DNA of 33,944 nucleotides from positions 1 through 33,944 of the forward strand of contig UQKY01000020.1 in NCBI GenBank assembly GCA_900541785.1. Reading direction: 5' to 3'. A program made the translations under genes and the position numbers. A model generated the notes under the pieces. That model saw only the letters and a list, made by a program, of their open reading frames with translations, was not told where the DNA came from and ran no database searches. Within the stretch, counting starts at the first letter, position 1. Every line of letters starts with the position of its first letter. Below are positions 14,322-22,532 of the stretch, piece by piece. The DNA comes from an uncultured Collinsella sp. Lineage in GTDB: Bacteria > Actinomycetota > Coriobacteriia > Coriobacteriales > Coriobacteriaceae.

Positions 14322-14484
14322 GGGCGACTCCTTTCATCGGGCTTTTTGCTGATGTTAAAGCGGTGCCGTGACAGCTCGATTTCTACTGCGTTACGATACG
14401 TTCTCGATTGCGATTCCACGATGTTTCGGCTGCGTGACCATTGTGTTTCGCCTTGCCGGGGCGCTGATGGCGAAGGGAGGGGCC

Positions 14485-15672
14485 GTGCAATACCGTGTTG
14501 ACCCCAAAAGTGGTAACCGAATATCCGCTCTGGGTCTGGGCTGCATGAGGTTTCCCGGTGCGCCGGGACACCCCGATGCGAAGACGGCCGATGCCATCAT
14601 CTCCCGTGCGGTGGAGCAGGGGATTAATTATCTGGACACCGCGTATCTCTATCCCGGTAACGAGGCGTGCGTGGGCGCCTCGCTTGAGCGCTTGGGGCTG
14701 CGTGACCGGGTGTTGCTGGCGACCAAGTTGCCGCATGCTTCGTGCAAGTGCGCGGAGGATTTCGACCGGTTCTTCGATGAGCAACTGCGGCGCCTGCGGA
14801 CCGACCATATCGACTATTACCTTATGCACAACATCACCTCGCCTGCGCAGTGGGAGCGCGTGGTGGCGCTGGGCATCGAGGACTGGATTGCGCGCCAAAA
14901 GGCTGCAGGGCGTATTCGTCAGATAGGCTTTTCGTACCACGGCAGCGCGGCGGATTTCCTGACGATGCTCGATGCGTATGAGTGGGACTTTTGCCAGATC
15001 CAGTACAATTACGCTGGAGAGCGATATCAGGCGGGAACAGCGGGGCTCATGGCCGCCGCCGAGCGAGGCCTCGCGGTGTTTGTGATGGAGCCGCTGCTGG
15101 GCGGGCGTTTAGCGGGCAAGCTGCCGCCACGGGCCCGCGCTGTGCTCGATAGTGCCCGTGACCCGCATTTGCGCACTCCTGCCGCCTGGGGTCTTTCGTG
15201 GGTGTGGAATCATCCTCAGGTGACGATGCTGCTTTCTGGTATGACCGATACCGCGCAGGTGGACGAGAATTCGTCACTGGCAGACCTCGCGTTGCCGAAT
15301 TCGATGACTGCCAACCAGCTCGACACGATTGCGCGCGTGCTGGAAGAGTTTGAGAAAACGAACCGCGTGCCCTGCACGGGATGCGGCTACTGCATGCCAT
15401 GTCCCAAGGGTATCAACATTCCCGGCTGCTTTGCCGCCTACAACGCGAGCTATGCGCACAGCTGGTTTACGGGGCTGTCGCAATACTTTACGGCGAGTGC
15501 GGTGCGCACGAGCGAGCCCAAGCTGGTGAGCAATTGCGTCAAGTGCGGTAAATGCGCACGTCACTGCCCGCAGCACATCGATATTCCCGAGCGTTTGGAC
15601 GACGTACGCCGCCGTTTTCAGCCTGGCCTCGTGACGGCGGTGCTTAAGGCCTTCGGCAAAACGCGCTCCTGA
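14485..15672 (+). CDS. Aldo/keto reductase with C-terminal 2x[4Fe-4S] ferredoxin domain
   Basis: 395-residue fusion oxidoreductase common in anaerobes. Residues 1-280 are an aldo/keto reductase barrel with the catalytic tetrad Asp51, Tyr56 (LDTAYLYPGNE), Lys81 (LATKLPHA) and His115 (YYLMHNI). The C-terminal part has two cluster motifs, CTGCGYCMPCP (Cys297, 300, 303, 307) and CVKCGKCARHCP (Cys351, 354, 357, 361). Electrons probably pass between a ferredoxin pool and a carbonyl substrate, which is unknown. GTG 14485 is preceded by GAAGGGAGG; an ATG 18 bases earlier is possible. Its TGA stop is the first triplet of the hairpin element at 15670. Confidence 0.9.
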   Translation: MQYRVDPKSGNRISALGLGCMRFPGAPGHPDAKTADAIISRAVEQGINYLDTAYLYPGNEACVGASLERLGLRDRVLLATKLPHASCKCAEDFDRFFDEQLRRLRTDHIDYYLMHNITSPAQWERVVALGIEDWIARQKAAGRIRQIGFSYHGSAADFLTMLDAYEWDFCQIQYNYAGERYQAGTAGLMAAAERGLAVFVMEPLLGGRLAGKLPPRARAVLDSARDPHLRTPAAWGLSWVWNHPQVTMLLSGMTDTAQVDENSSLADLALPNSMTANQLDTIARVLEEFEKTNRVPCTGCGYCMPCPKGINIPGCFAAYNASYAHSWFTGLSQYFTASAVRTSEPKLVSNCVKCGKCARHCPQHIDIPERLDDVRRRFQPGLVTAVLKAFGKTRS

Positions 15673-15759
15673 TGCCCCTTTTATAACTTGCGGTGGAATA
15701 GTTCCTGTTTGCGGCAGAATAGGGGCCAAACAGGAACTATTTCACCGCAACTGAAGGGG
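15670..15759 (+). repeat. Hairpin element, copy 1, with Shine-Dalgarno in its base
   Basis: A 24-bp stem (15688-15711 with 15727-15750, one G·U at 15696/15742) encloses a 15-base loop. Outside it CCCCTT (15675-15680) can pair with AAGGGG (15754-15759), the ribosome binding site of the Gfo/Idh gene starting at 15766. The first 31 bases (15670-15700) and 17 bases at the end (15738-15754) are identical to copy 2 at 16851. The first four bases of the variable part (GTTC, 15701-15704) and their partners (GAAC, 15734-15737) differ from copy 2 with all four pairs kept. Confidence 0.85.
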
Positions 15760-15765
15760 GCTGTC

Positions 15766-16785
15766 GTGGGTCATCGAGATTCATGTGATGATTTGCGCGA
15801 GGTTCGTTGGGGCATTTTGGGCGCTGGGCACATTTCTCATCGATTTGCATCGTCTCTCAAGAAGGTCGATGGGGCACGGCTGGTGGCTGCGGCCGGCCGC
15901 ACTCCTGCACATGTCGAGGAATTTTGCCGAGCGTTTTCGATCGATGCTGCGCATGGCCATGCCTCGGTCGACGATAACGGCGATGCGGCTTATGACGCGC
16001 TGATTGCCGACCCCGATGTCGACGCAATCTACTTGGCTCTTCCGCATGGCATGCATACGCGTTGGGCCTGTCGCGCGCTGTGCGCCGGAAAGGCCGTGCT
16101 GTGCGAAAAGCCGGCCGTTTTGAGTGAGGAAGAGGCTCTCTCGATTGCCTCCACCTCTCGCGAGCGCGGCGTGCTGTTTATGGAGGCGATGAAGAATCGG
16201 TTTTGCCCGATGCACACTCGCGTGAAAGACTTGCTTGCGTCGGGTGAGCTTGGCCGTCTTGTCTCGATTGAAAGCGTGCAAAAGCTCGATTACGGCGAGT
16301 CTCCTTCGGGCTATCTGCTTGATCCGTTGCAGGGCGGCTGTCTATATGACATGGGCTGTTATGCGGTCGGTTGGTTTGAGGATTTGCTCGCGGGCGCGTG
16401 CGAGGTTTCGTCCCGTGAAGTTCGCTGGCGTGACGTATCAGGCGGCCGCGTCGATTGGGCCGACGAGATCCGTATGAGCGTCGGCGGTATACCCATTCAT
16501 ATGGTGTGCGACGGCAAAGCAACATATGAAAGCCGCTTAACGATTGCCTGTGAGCGGGGCTCGTTGGAAATCGAGCGTCTCCATCGCCCCGAGCTCGCCC
16601 ATGTGAAGTATTCCGACGGTCGAGTACTCGAAATCGATACACCATTTGAGGTCGATGATTTTTACGGCGAAATCCAGCATGCGACCCAGCTCATCCGGGC
16701 GGGGAAACTCGAGAGTCCCGTCATGCCCCTTGCCGCCACGCAGCGCTGTGCACACATCATCGATGCGATTCGTCTATCCCTCTAG
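15766..16785 (+). CDS. Gfo/Idh/MocA-family oxidoreductase (second)
   Basis: 339-residue NAD(P)-dependent dehydrogenase. The Rossmann loop WGILGAGHISHRF and the motif CEKPAVLS are intact, and the C-terminal domain includes GGCLYDMGCYAVGWF. It resembles the trans-1,2-dihydrodiol dehydrogenase branch, which includes enzymes for sugars and cyclic diols; the substrate is unknown. It is clearly different from the Gfo/Idh enzyme at 7400-8506. GTG 15766 is chosen because AAGGGGG lies six to seven bases upstream; the longer frame from 15688 would read through the hairpin element. That element can mask this ribosome binding site. Confidence 0.88.
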   Translation: MGHRDSCDDLREVRWGILGAGHISHRFASSLKKVDGARLVAAAGRTPAHVEEFCRAFSIDAAHGHASVDDNGDAAYDALIADPDVDAIYLALPHGMHTRWACRALCAGKAVLCEKPAVLSEEEALSIASTSRERGVLFMEAMKNRFCPMHTRVKDLLASGELGRLVSIESVQKLDYGESPSGYLLDPLQGGCLYDMGCYAVGWFEDLLAGACEVSSREVRWRDVSGGRVDWADEIRMSVGGIPIHMVCDGKATYESRLTIACERGSLEIERLHRPELAHVKYSDGRVLEIDTPFEVDDFYGEIQHATQLIRAGKLESPVMPLAATQRCAHIIDAIRLSL

Positions 16786-16850
16786 GACTTGGCGCTGACA
16801 CGTAGGGGATCATGACGCCGGCGCCCGTGGTGCCTGGCGGCCCACATCTC

Positions 16851-16946
16851 TGATGCCCCTTTTATAACTTGCGGTGGAATACGGTCTGTTTGCGCCAAAA
16901 TAAGGCACCAATAGACCGTATTTCACCGCAACTGATGAGGGGGAGC
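16851..16946 (+). repeat. Hairpin element, copy 2, with Shine-Dalgarno in its base
   Basis: Stem of 22 bp (16869-16890 with 16910-16931) with G·U at 16877/16923, the same place as in copy 1, and another at 16888/16912. The bases CCCC (16856-16859) can pair with GGGG of the ribosome binding site (16937-16945) of the endonuclease IV gene. The middle 37 bases have the same length as in copy 1. CGGT (16882-16885) and ACCG (16915-16918) replace GTTC and GAAC of copy 1, so pairing is kept with different bases. Confidence 0.85.
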
Positions 16947-16951
16947 TGGAG

Positions 16952-17818
16952 ATGCTGACGATCGGATGTCATCTTTCGACGACGAAGGGCTATCGGGCAA
17001 TGGGGGAGACGGCGTTGTCCATTGGCGCCAATACCTTTGCGTTCTTTACGCGCAACCCGCGCGGTGGCAAGGCAAAAGACCTTGACATGGATGACGTGGC
17101 GGCTCTGCGCGAGCTTATGGCGCAAAACGACTTTGGACCGCTGGTGGCGCATGCCCCGTATACCTATAACCCCTGCTCCGCTAAGGAGCGGGCGCGAGAG
17201 TTTGCCTTGGAGGCTATGGCGGAAGATTTGCAGCGTCTGGAAGCACTGCCCGGCAACTACTACAATTTTCACCCCGGTGCGCATGTGGGACAGGGGGCAG
17301 ACGCCGGCATTCAGATGATTGTCGACACGCTGTGCCAGGTAATGTTTGAGGGACAGCAGACGACGGTATTGCTCGAGACCATGGCGGGCAAGGGCACCGA
17401 GGTGGGCCGTAGCTTTGAAGAACTGGCGTGCATTATCAAGGGCGTTGCCGCCAAGTGCCCAGAGCTGTCCGATAAGCTGGGCGTTTGTTTGGACACCTGC
17501 CATGTGAGCGATGCTGGCTACGACATCATCCATGATCTGGACGGCGTGCTCGACGAGTTCGACCGCGTGGTGGGTATCGATCGCTTGCATGCCGTACACA
17601 TCAACGATTCGAAGAACCCCTGCGGCGCCCATAAAGATCGTCACGAGTGCATCGGCAAGGGATACCTTGGCAGTGAGGAATTTGGTGGAGGTATGCAGGT
17701 TATGCAGAATATTGTATCGAATGGCCACTTGCGTTCGCTGCCGTTTATTTTGGAGACTCCGAACGAACTTGCAGGTTATGCAGCTGAAATTAGACTATTA
17801 AGGTCATTGCAGCAGTAA
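16952..17818 (+). CDS. nfo: Deoxyribonuclease IV (AP endonuclease IV)
   Basis: Cuts DNA 5' of abasic sites in base excision repair. The 288-residue TIM-barrel protein shows the zinc ligands of the family: His7 in GCHLST, histidine in VAHAPYTYN, NFHPGAH, glutamate in LLETMAG, LDTCHVSDAGYD, the histidine in VHINDSK, the HKDRHE pair, and the glutamate in LETPNE. ATG 16952 follows GAGGGGGAG. The gene is preceded by the second hairpin element, whose base can pair with the ribosome binding site. No terminator is visible after it; a promoter for the transporter operon lies 62 bases downstream. Confidence 0.95.
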   Translation: MLTIGCHLSTTKGYRAMGETALSIGANTFAFFTRNPRGGKAKDLDMDDVAALRELMAQNDFGPLVAHAPYTYNPCSAKERAREFALEAMAEDLQRLEALPGNYYNFHPGAHVGQGADAGIQMIVDTLCQVMFEGQQTTVLLETMAGKGTEVGRSFEELACIIKGVAAKCPELSDKLGVCLDTCHVSDAGYDIIHDLDGVLDEFDRVVGIDRLHAVHINDSKNPCGAHKDRHECIGKGYLGSEEFGGGMQVMQNIVSNGHLRSLPFILETPNELAGYAAEIRLLRSLQQ

Positions 17819-17879
17819 TGACTGTCACAAAGTAGAGTATTCCATTCACGTTATGGGTTTGTTTCAATCAGTTTTCTCA

Positions 17880-17908
17880 TTGCAGATTCGTAATTCCGGG
17901 TGCATAAT
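17880..17908 (+). promoter_or_regulatory. Promoter of the amino acid ABC transporter operon
   Basis: TTGCAG (17880-17885), a 17-base spacer, and CATAAT (17903-17908). The start of transcription would be near 17915, about 50 bases before the ATG of the binding protein. Confidence 0.6.
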
Positions 17909-17965
17909 AGCCAACAGTTTTTGCAGACCTCCGAATCAAACGAGGTCACCGGAAGGAGACTGATT

Positions 17966-18826
17966 ATGAAGCTGAAGAAGCTTGGCGCATTTGCCGCCAC
18001 GGGTGCTATGGCGCTCGCCCTTGCTCTGACGGGCTGCGGTTCGTCCAACGCCACCTCTGGTTCTGATGCCGGTTCCAGCAGCTCTGACGACGCTAAGGTC
18101 GAGAAGGTCGACGGCTCCAAGGAGTACGCGCTCGTCAAGGACGGCACGCTGACCGTCGGCACCTCTGCCGAGTACGCGCCGTTTGAGTACAAGGATGACA
18201 ACGGCGACTACCAGGGCTTTGACCTTGAGCTCATCAAGGCTATCGGTGACAAGCTGGGCCTGGATGTCGAGTACGTCAACAATGACTTTGACACGCTGGT
18301 TCCGGGTGTCGCTTCGGGCGCCAAGTACGACGTCTCCATCGCGGCTATCACCGACACGCCCGAGCGTGAGAAGGAAGTCACTTTCTCCGATTCCTACTAC
18401 ATGGACGATCAGGCTATCGTGACCAAGGTCGATAACACCGACATCACGGCCGACAACTACAGCGAGAAGCTCAACAACGCCGACGCTACCATCATCGTTC
18501 AGTCTGGCTCGACCGCCGAGTCTTTTGCCCAGGAGAACTTCCCCAAGGCCAAGATCGTCCCCTACAAGGACGCTACCGAGTGCTTCAGCGCCCTGCAGTC
18601 CGATAAGGGCGACGCCGTAGTCACCAACCGCTCCGTTGCCAGCCAGCTGACCGCCGAGCAGTTCAACACCTGCCAGACCATTAAGCAGATCAGCACCGGC
18701 GAGGAGTACGCCATCGCCATCAACCAGGGTAACACCAAGCTCAAGGAAGACATCAACCAGGCCATCAAGGACCTGACCGACGACGGTACCATTGACGCCC
18801 TCATGGCTAAGTACAACATCAAGTAA
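17966..18826 (+). CDS. Polar amino acid ABC transporter substrate-binding lipoprotein
   Basis: 286-residue solute-binding protein of the family 3 (polar amino acid) type. A lipoprotein signal peptide ends at LTGC (21-24), so Cys24 is lipidated and the protein sits on the outer face of the membrane. A Ser/Asp-rich linker (25-45) precedes the two-lobe domain, which has the usual signature VGTSAEYAPFEYKDDNGDYQ followed by GFDLELIKAIGDKLGL, and DVSIAAITDTPEREKEVTFS. The ligand is an amino acid, unspecified. ATG 17966 follows GGAAGGAG. The permease and ATPase follow; a weak terminator-like stem after this gene would make it the most abundant product. Confidence 0.93.
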   Translation: MKLKKLGAFAATGAMALALALTGCGSSNATSGSDAGSSSSDDAKVEKVDGSKEYALVKDGTLTVGTSAEYAPFEYKDDNGDYQGFDLELIKAIGDKLGLDVEYVNNDFDTLVPGVASGAKYDVSIAAITDTPEREKEVTFSDSYYMDDQAIVTKVDNTDITADNYSEKLNNADATIIVQSGSTAESFAQENFPKAKIVPYKDATECFSALQSDKGDAVVTNRSVASQLTAEQFNTCQTIKQISTGEEYAIAINQGNTKLKEDINQAIKDLTDDGTIDALMAKYNIK

Positions 18827-18848
18827 AATAGCTACTTGATTGCTCACG

Positions 18849-18879
18849 GGCCCTTTCCGTTTTGGCGGAGAGGGCCTTT
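18849..18879 (+). terminator. Weak terminator-like hairpin inside the transporter operon
   Basis: An 11-bp stem, 18849-18859 with 18866-18876, includes one T·G pair; only three T follow. Partial termination between a binding protein and its permease is a common way to raise binding-protein yield. Confidence 0.6.
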
Positions 18880-18944
18880 GCGCTTCTCTTGACGGAGAGT
18901 ATTTCCGTCTCGTTTTGCCGGCAACTTCTACGATAGGAGCCACC

Positions 18945-20306
18945 TTGTCTCGACTGAACAAAGGGGCCGCGGAGCAGCGTTTTCCACTGCCCGCCTTGCT
19001 CCAAAAGCTAGTCTGCGTCATGGCCGTGGCGCTTGCGCTGGTGTGTGTGGGGGCATATGCGCCCACGACCGCTCAGGCGCTCGAGACCGCAAAGATCACC
19101 GCGCGTCCCAATACCGGTTCGGGCAGCGACGTGGTCGGTGGCACCGAGACGCGCATTACCTGGGAGGTCCAGGCCGATGCCGATGAGGAGCTGAGCGGTC
19201 TTTCGCTGACGTTTGTCGACGGCACGACGTTTGGTACCGATGACACGCGATTGACGATGCTCTCGGGCGAGGACCTCATGGATCGTACGCCCATGAAGCC
19301 CACGTGCAAGGCTGACGGCCAGACGCTCAAGATTGACTTTGGCGAGACGGCGCCTGCCGGCGGCTTTTTCCGTGTAGAGGTTTACGGCGTGACGTTTCCC
19401 GTCGAGGGCGGCGAAGAGGCCTTTAGCGGCACCTATACGCTCGCCGACGGTTCGACCAAGAAGATTTCCAAGATTCCGTCGGTGGAGATCAAGGGCGTGA
19501 CGGCATTCGATAACTTCCTGGCCGATCTTAAGGAGCAGCCGTGGGTCGAGGCCTGGAACTCCAATATGTTCCTGCGCCTGTTCTTAAACCCAGTCATTTT
19601 GGTCCAAAGCCTGCCGATCGTCTTTAAGGGCTTCCTTATGTCGCTCTCGATCGTGCTTGTGGCGTTTCCGCTGGCAATTCCCTTTGGCTTTGCCTTGTCG
19701 CTCATGCGCATCTCCAAGTCGCGCATCCTGCGCTGCCTCGCCGGCATCTATGTGAATATCATCCGCGGTACGCCGGCGTTCCTGCAGATCTATATCGCGT
19801 TCTTCGGTCTGCCGTTGGCCGGCGTCAAGGTTGATGACTACGTGCTTGGCGTTATCGTCATGGCCATGAACTCGTCTGCGTACCTATGCGAGATCTTCCG
19901 TGCCGGTATTCAATCGATCCCCAAGGGCCAAAACGAGGCTGCGCGTTCGCTGGGCATGAACGCGTTCCAGACGCTGCTCTATGTCATGATTCCGCAGACG
20001 TTCCGTAATGTTTTGCCTACGCTGACCAGCGAGTTTATCTTGCTTTACAAGGATACGTCGCTGCTTGCCGCCGTGGGTGTGGTCGAGATCGTCATGAACG
20101 CCCGTACCATCGTGGCCACGACGGGCTCCATTACACCGTACGTGGTTGCCGCCCTGTTCTATCTGGTCATCACCCTGCCGCTCGCTCGCTTGGTGAGCGG
20201 TCTTGAGGCGAGGCTTTTGGGCACGGCCGAGACCAAGAAGAAGCGTCCCGCCAAGAGCGCCGGACAGGTTGTCGCGACGCCCGCCGATCACATCGCCGGT
20301 CTGTAA
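18945..20306 (+). CDS. Amino acid ABC transporter permease with N-terminal extracytoplasmic domain
   Basis: 453 residues. A signal-anchor-like helix (21-38, ending near TTAQA) is followed by about 140 residues of beta-rich, non-catalytic-looking sequence (46-185), then a standard polar amino acid permease domain (about 205-420) with several membrane helices and the EAA loop EAARSLGMNAFQTLLYVMIP (331-350) that contacts the ATPase. Stand-alone permeases of this family are about 220 residues, so the front domain is an addition; it is not the substrate-binding domain of the fused GlnP type, since the binding protein is a separate gene. TTG 18945 is chosen because TAGGAG lies six bases upstream. 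The ATPase gene starts 12 bases after the stop. Confidence 0.88.
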   Translation: MSRLNKGAAEQRFPLPALLQKLVCVMAVALALVCVGAYAPTTAQALETAKITARPNTGSGSDVVGGTETRITWEVQADADEELSGLSLTFVDGTTFGTDDTRLTMLSGEDLMDRTPMKPTCKADGQTLKIDFGETAPAGGFFRVEVYGVTFPVEGGEEAFSGTYTLADGSTKKISKIPSVEIKGVTAFDNFLADLKEQPWVEAWNSNMFLRLFLNPVILVQSLPIVFKGFLMSLSIVLVAFPLAIPFGFALSLMRISKSRILRCLAGIYVNIIRGTPAFLQIYIAFFGLPLAGVKVDDYVLGVIVMAMNSSAYLCEIFRAGIQSIPKGQNEAARSLGMNAFQTLLYVMIPQTFRNVLPTLTSEFILLYKDTSLLAAVGVVEIVMNARTIVATTGSITPYVVAALFYLVITLPLARLVSGLEARLLGTAETKKKRPAKSAGQVVATPADHIAGL

Positions 20307-20318
20307 GGAGGTCCTATC

Positions 20319-21071
<753 letters not shown>

Positions 21072-21100
21072 CCGCTTTATATGACTGACATAGCAGAAAA

Positions 21101-21132
21101 CGGGAGCCGGATGTGATCCGGCTCCCGTTTTT
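21101..21132 (+). terminator. Intrinsic terminator of the transporter operon
   Basis: CGGGAGCCGGAT (21101-21112) and ATCCGGCTCCCG (21116-21127) form a perfect 12-bp stem with a three-base loop, followed by five T. Four A precede the stem, so it may also stop the convergent flavodoxin transcript. Confidence 0.93.
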
Positions 21133-21188
21133 GTTGGGACGCGAATGTGTTTTGTTGCAATGCGCGTTGCGGGCGGAGCTCATTGCCG

Positions 21189-21608
21189 CTAGGCGAGCTC
21201 GGCTCCAAGGGCGCGGCAGGCCGCTTCGCTCTCATCATCGGGGGCGTCGTAGCAGATGACGGAATCGACGACGTTGACGCCCTCCTCGTCGGCGTCCGCC
21301 TTCCAGTTGTCCATCCATTCGCCCTCGGCCCACGAATAAGAGCCAAAGAGGACGACCTTCTTGTCGCCGAGGGTCTCCTTGACCTCATCCCACATGGGCT
21401 GGAACTCATCATATTCAAGCTCCTCGGAACCCATGGCGGGGCAGCCGAAGGCGATAGCGTCATAGCCAGCGGCCTTGTCTGCGGAGAAGTCGGCGCAGGA
21501 GATGACCTCTGCCTCGGCGCCGGCATCGGTTGCACCTTCGGCAACGAGGTTTGCCATGGCCTCGGTGTTGCCCGTGCCGCTCCAGTAGACGACGGCGATC
21601 TTGCTCAT
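21189..21608 (-). CDS. Flavodoxin
   Basis: 139-residue short-chain flavodoxin, an FMN-binding electron carrier used when iron is short or by anaerobic enzymes. The phosphate-binding loop YWSGTGNTEAM lies at residues 8-18, FGCPAMGSEELE contacts the flavin ring region, and GSYSWAEGEWMD is the second FMN loop. AAAGGA precedes ATG 21608. The upstream DUF3793 gene ends 46 bases away in the same direction; this pair is often seen together in Clostridia and other anaerobes. Confidence 0.95.
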   Translation of the reverse strand: MSKIAVVYWSGTGNTEAMANLVAEGATDAGAEAEVISCADFSADKAAGYDAIAFGCPAMGSEELEYDEFQPMWDEVKETLGDKKVVLFGSYSWAEGEWMDNWKADADEEGVNVVDSVICYDAPDDESEAACRALGAELA

Positions 21609-21654
21609 GTTGAGTCCTTTCAGTTGTGCGGCAGGTTGCCACGGCTTCTATGTT

Positions 21655-22359
21655 CTATCGGGTTGCCTGGGCAAGTTGCGCCAAGCTGTAGCCCTGCTGA
21701 TAGACAAAGGTGAAGTATTGGGTGCAGGCGCGGTAGGCATCAAACGTCGCAAGTGCCTGCTCGACATTTGCGTAGACCTTCCAGGCCCCAAAGACCTTAT
21801 AGTTCTCGCCGCGCTGGACGATAAACTCGTGCACGTCGTCGTAGGGATATCCTAGGAAGTAGCCTATTTCGTGCGGAAACTCGCAGGTGCAGTCGTTGCT
21901 GCAGCTAGCTTGCTGGGGTAGTGCGCATCGAGTCTGGCTACAGGCGCATTCCGCGACGTTATTACTCGCGAGCGTGATGCGTGATGCCAAATGCACAAGG
22001 CATGTCGAAAGGTCTCTCGTGTCGTAGCCTTCCGAGGCGAGCGCCGTTTTGGCGCGAGGGTCCGCGAAATAGGTGGTGAGGCTTTTGGCTCGGTACACGT
22101 ACACGAGCGCTCCGCAGGGCCGCCAGACCAAAACACTCAGGTGGATGCCAAGCGGGTCAAGCTCGCGGTTGCACTGGGCGATAACGTTGAGCAGGCGTGC
22201 TCGGCGTTCTGCGATGGTTTCTGTTGCGGTCGAGCCGTCCCCGTGGGCGTAGGTGCCTGGATAGGTAAAGAGCGATGCCGGCTTGATGCCCGCGAGCGTG
22301 GGGGAGCAGTTGCGCACGACTGCTGCCTGAAACGTTGGGATGTCTATGGTTCGAGTCAC
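21655..22359 (-). CDS. DUF3793 family protein with cysteine-rich insert
   Basis: 234 residues, matching DUF3793 by its conserved segments RNCSPTLAGIKPASLF (16-31), LVYVYR (85-90), FPHEIGYFLGYPYDDV (161-176) and FGAWKVY (190-196). The function of the family is unknown; it often neighbours flavodoxin genes, as here, which hints at iron or redox metabolism. Residues 138-159 hold six cysteines in 22 positions (Cys138, 140, 145, 153, 157, 159) just before FPHEIG, an insert that could bind metal. The start is GTG 22359 with AAGGAG upstream. No signal peptide or membrane helix is seen. Confidence 0.85.
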   Translation of the reverse strand: MTRTIDIPTFQAAVVRNCSPTLAGIKPASLFTYPGTYAHGDGSTATETIAERRARLLNVIAQCNRELDPLGIHLSVLVWRPCGALVYVYRAKSLTTYFADPRAKTALASEGYDTRDLSTCLVHLASRITLASNNVAECACSQTRCALPQQASCSNDCTCEFPHEIGYFLGYPYDDVHEFIVQRGENYKVFGAWKVYANVEQALATFDAYRACTQYFTFVYQQGYSLAQLAQATR

Positions 22360-22451
22360 GTCGCTCCTTACGGATCTAAACTGTTAGCCTAGGAAAACTT
22401 ATACACGAAAGTAAGCCATGGTCAACAAAAAAGTTTGAAGAGGAAAACTAA

Positions 22452-22483
22452 TTGACCGAACGGACATGATTTTGGGTTAAGAT
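22452..22483 (+). promoter_or_regulatory. Candidate promoter of the HMA-domain gene
   Basis: TTGACC (22452-22457) and TAAGAT (22478-22483) are 20 bases apart, longer than the normal 17. Such long spacers occur at MerR-regulated promoters, but no dyad lies within the spacer; the palindrome is downstream of the -10. Confidence 0.4.
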
Positions 22484-22487
22484 GGGG

Positions 22488-22504
22488 ACACCCCATGGGG
22501 GTAT
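22488..22504. promoter_or_regulatory. CsoR-like copper-repressor operator
   Basis: ACACCCCATGGGGGTAT is a near-palindrome with a perfect CCCCATGGGG core. It resembles CsoR boxes (TACCC-N-GGGTA type) of copper genes. It lies just after the -10 candidate and 29 bases before an HMA-domain gene, as expected for a repressor site. No csoR gene is in the window. Confidence 0.55.
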
Positions 22505-22532
22505 CTAGATAGTGCTACTGAAAGGGGAACGC

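Noticed and set aside
14235..14501. Plus-strand frame beginning near ATGAAAAAGAAA in the panE/aldo-keto reductase gap
   Set aside because: The attractive start has no ribosome binding site and the frame runs into the reductase gene with Arg/Ser-rich translation.
17936..19066. Long frame antisense to the substrate-binding lipoprotein
   Set aside because: Shadow of a well-supported lipoprotein gene; the translation is low-complexity Gly/Val/Leu.
22452..22483. MerR/CueR-type promoter for the HMA gene
   Set aside because: The 20-base spacer fits, but there is no dyad within it; the clear palindrome is downstream of the -10, which fits a CsoR-type repressor better.
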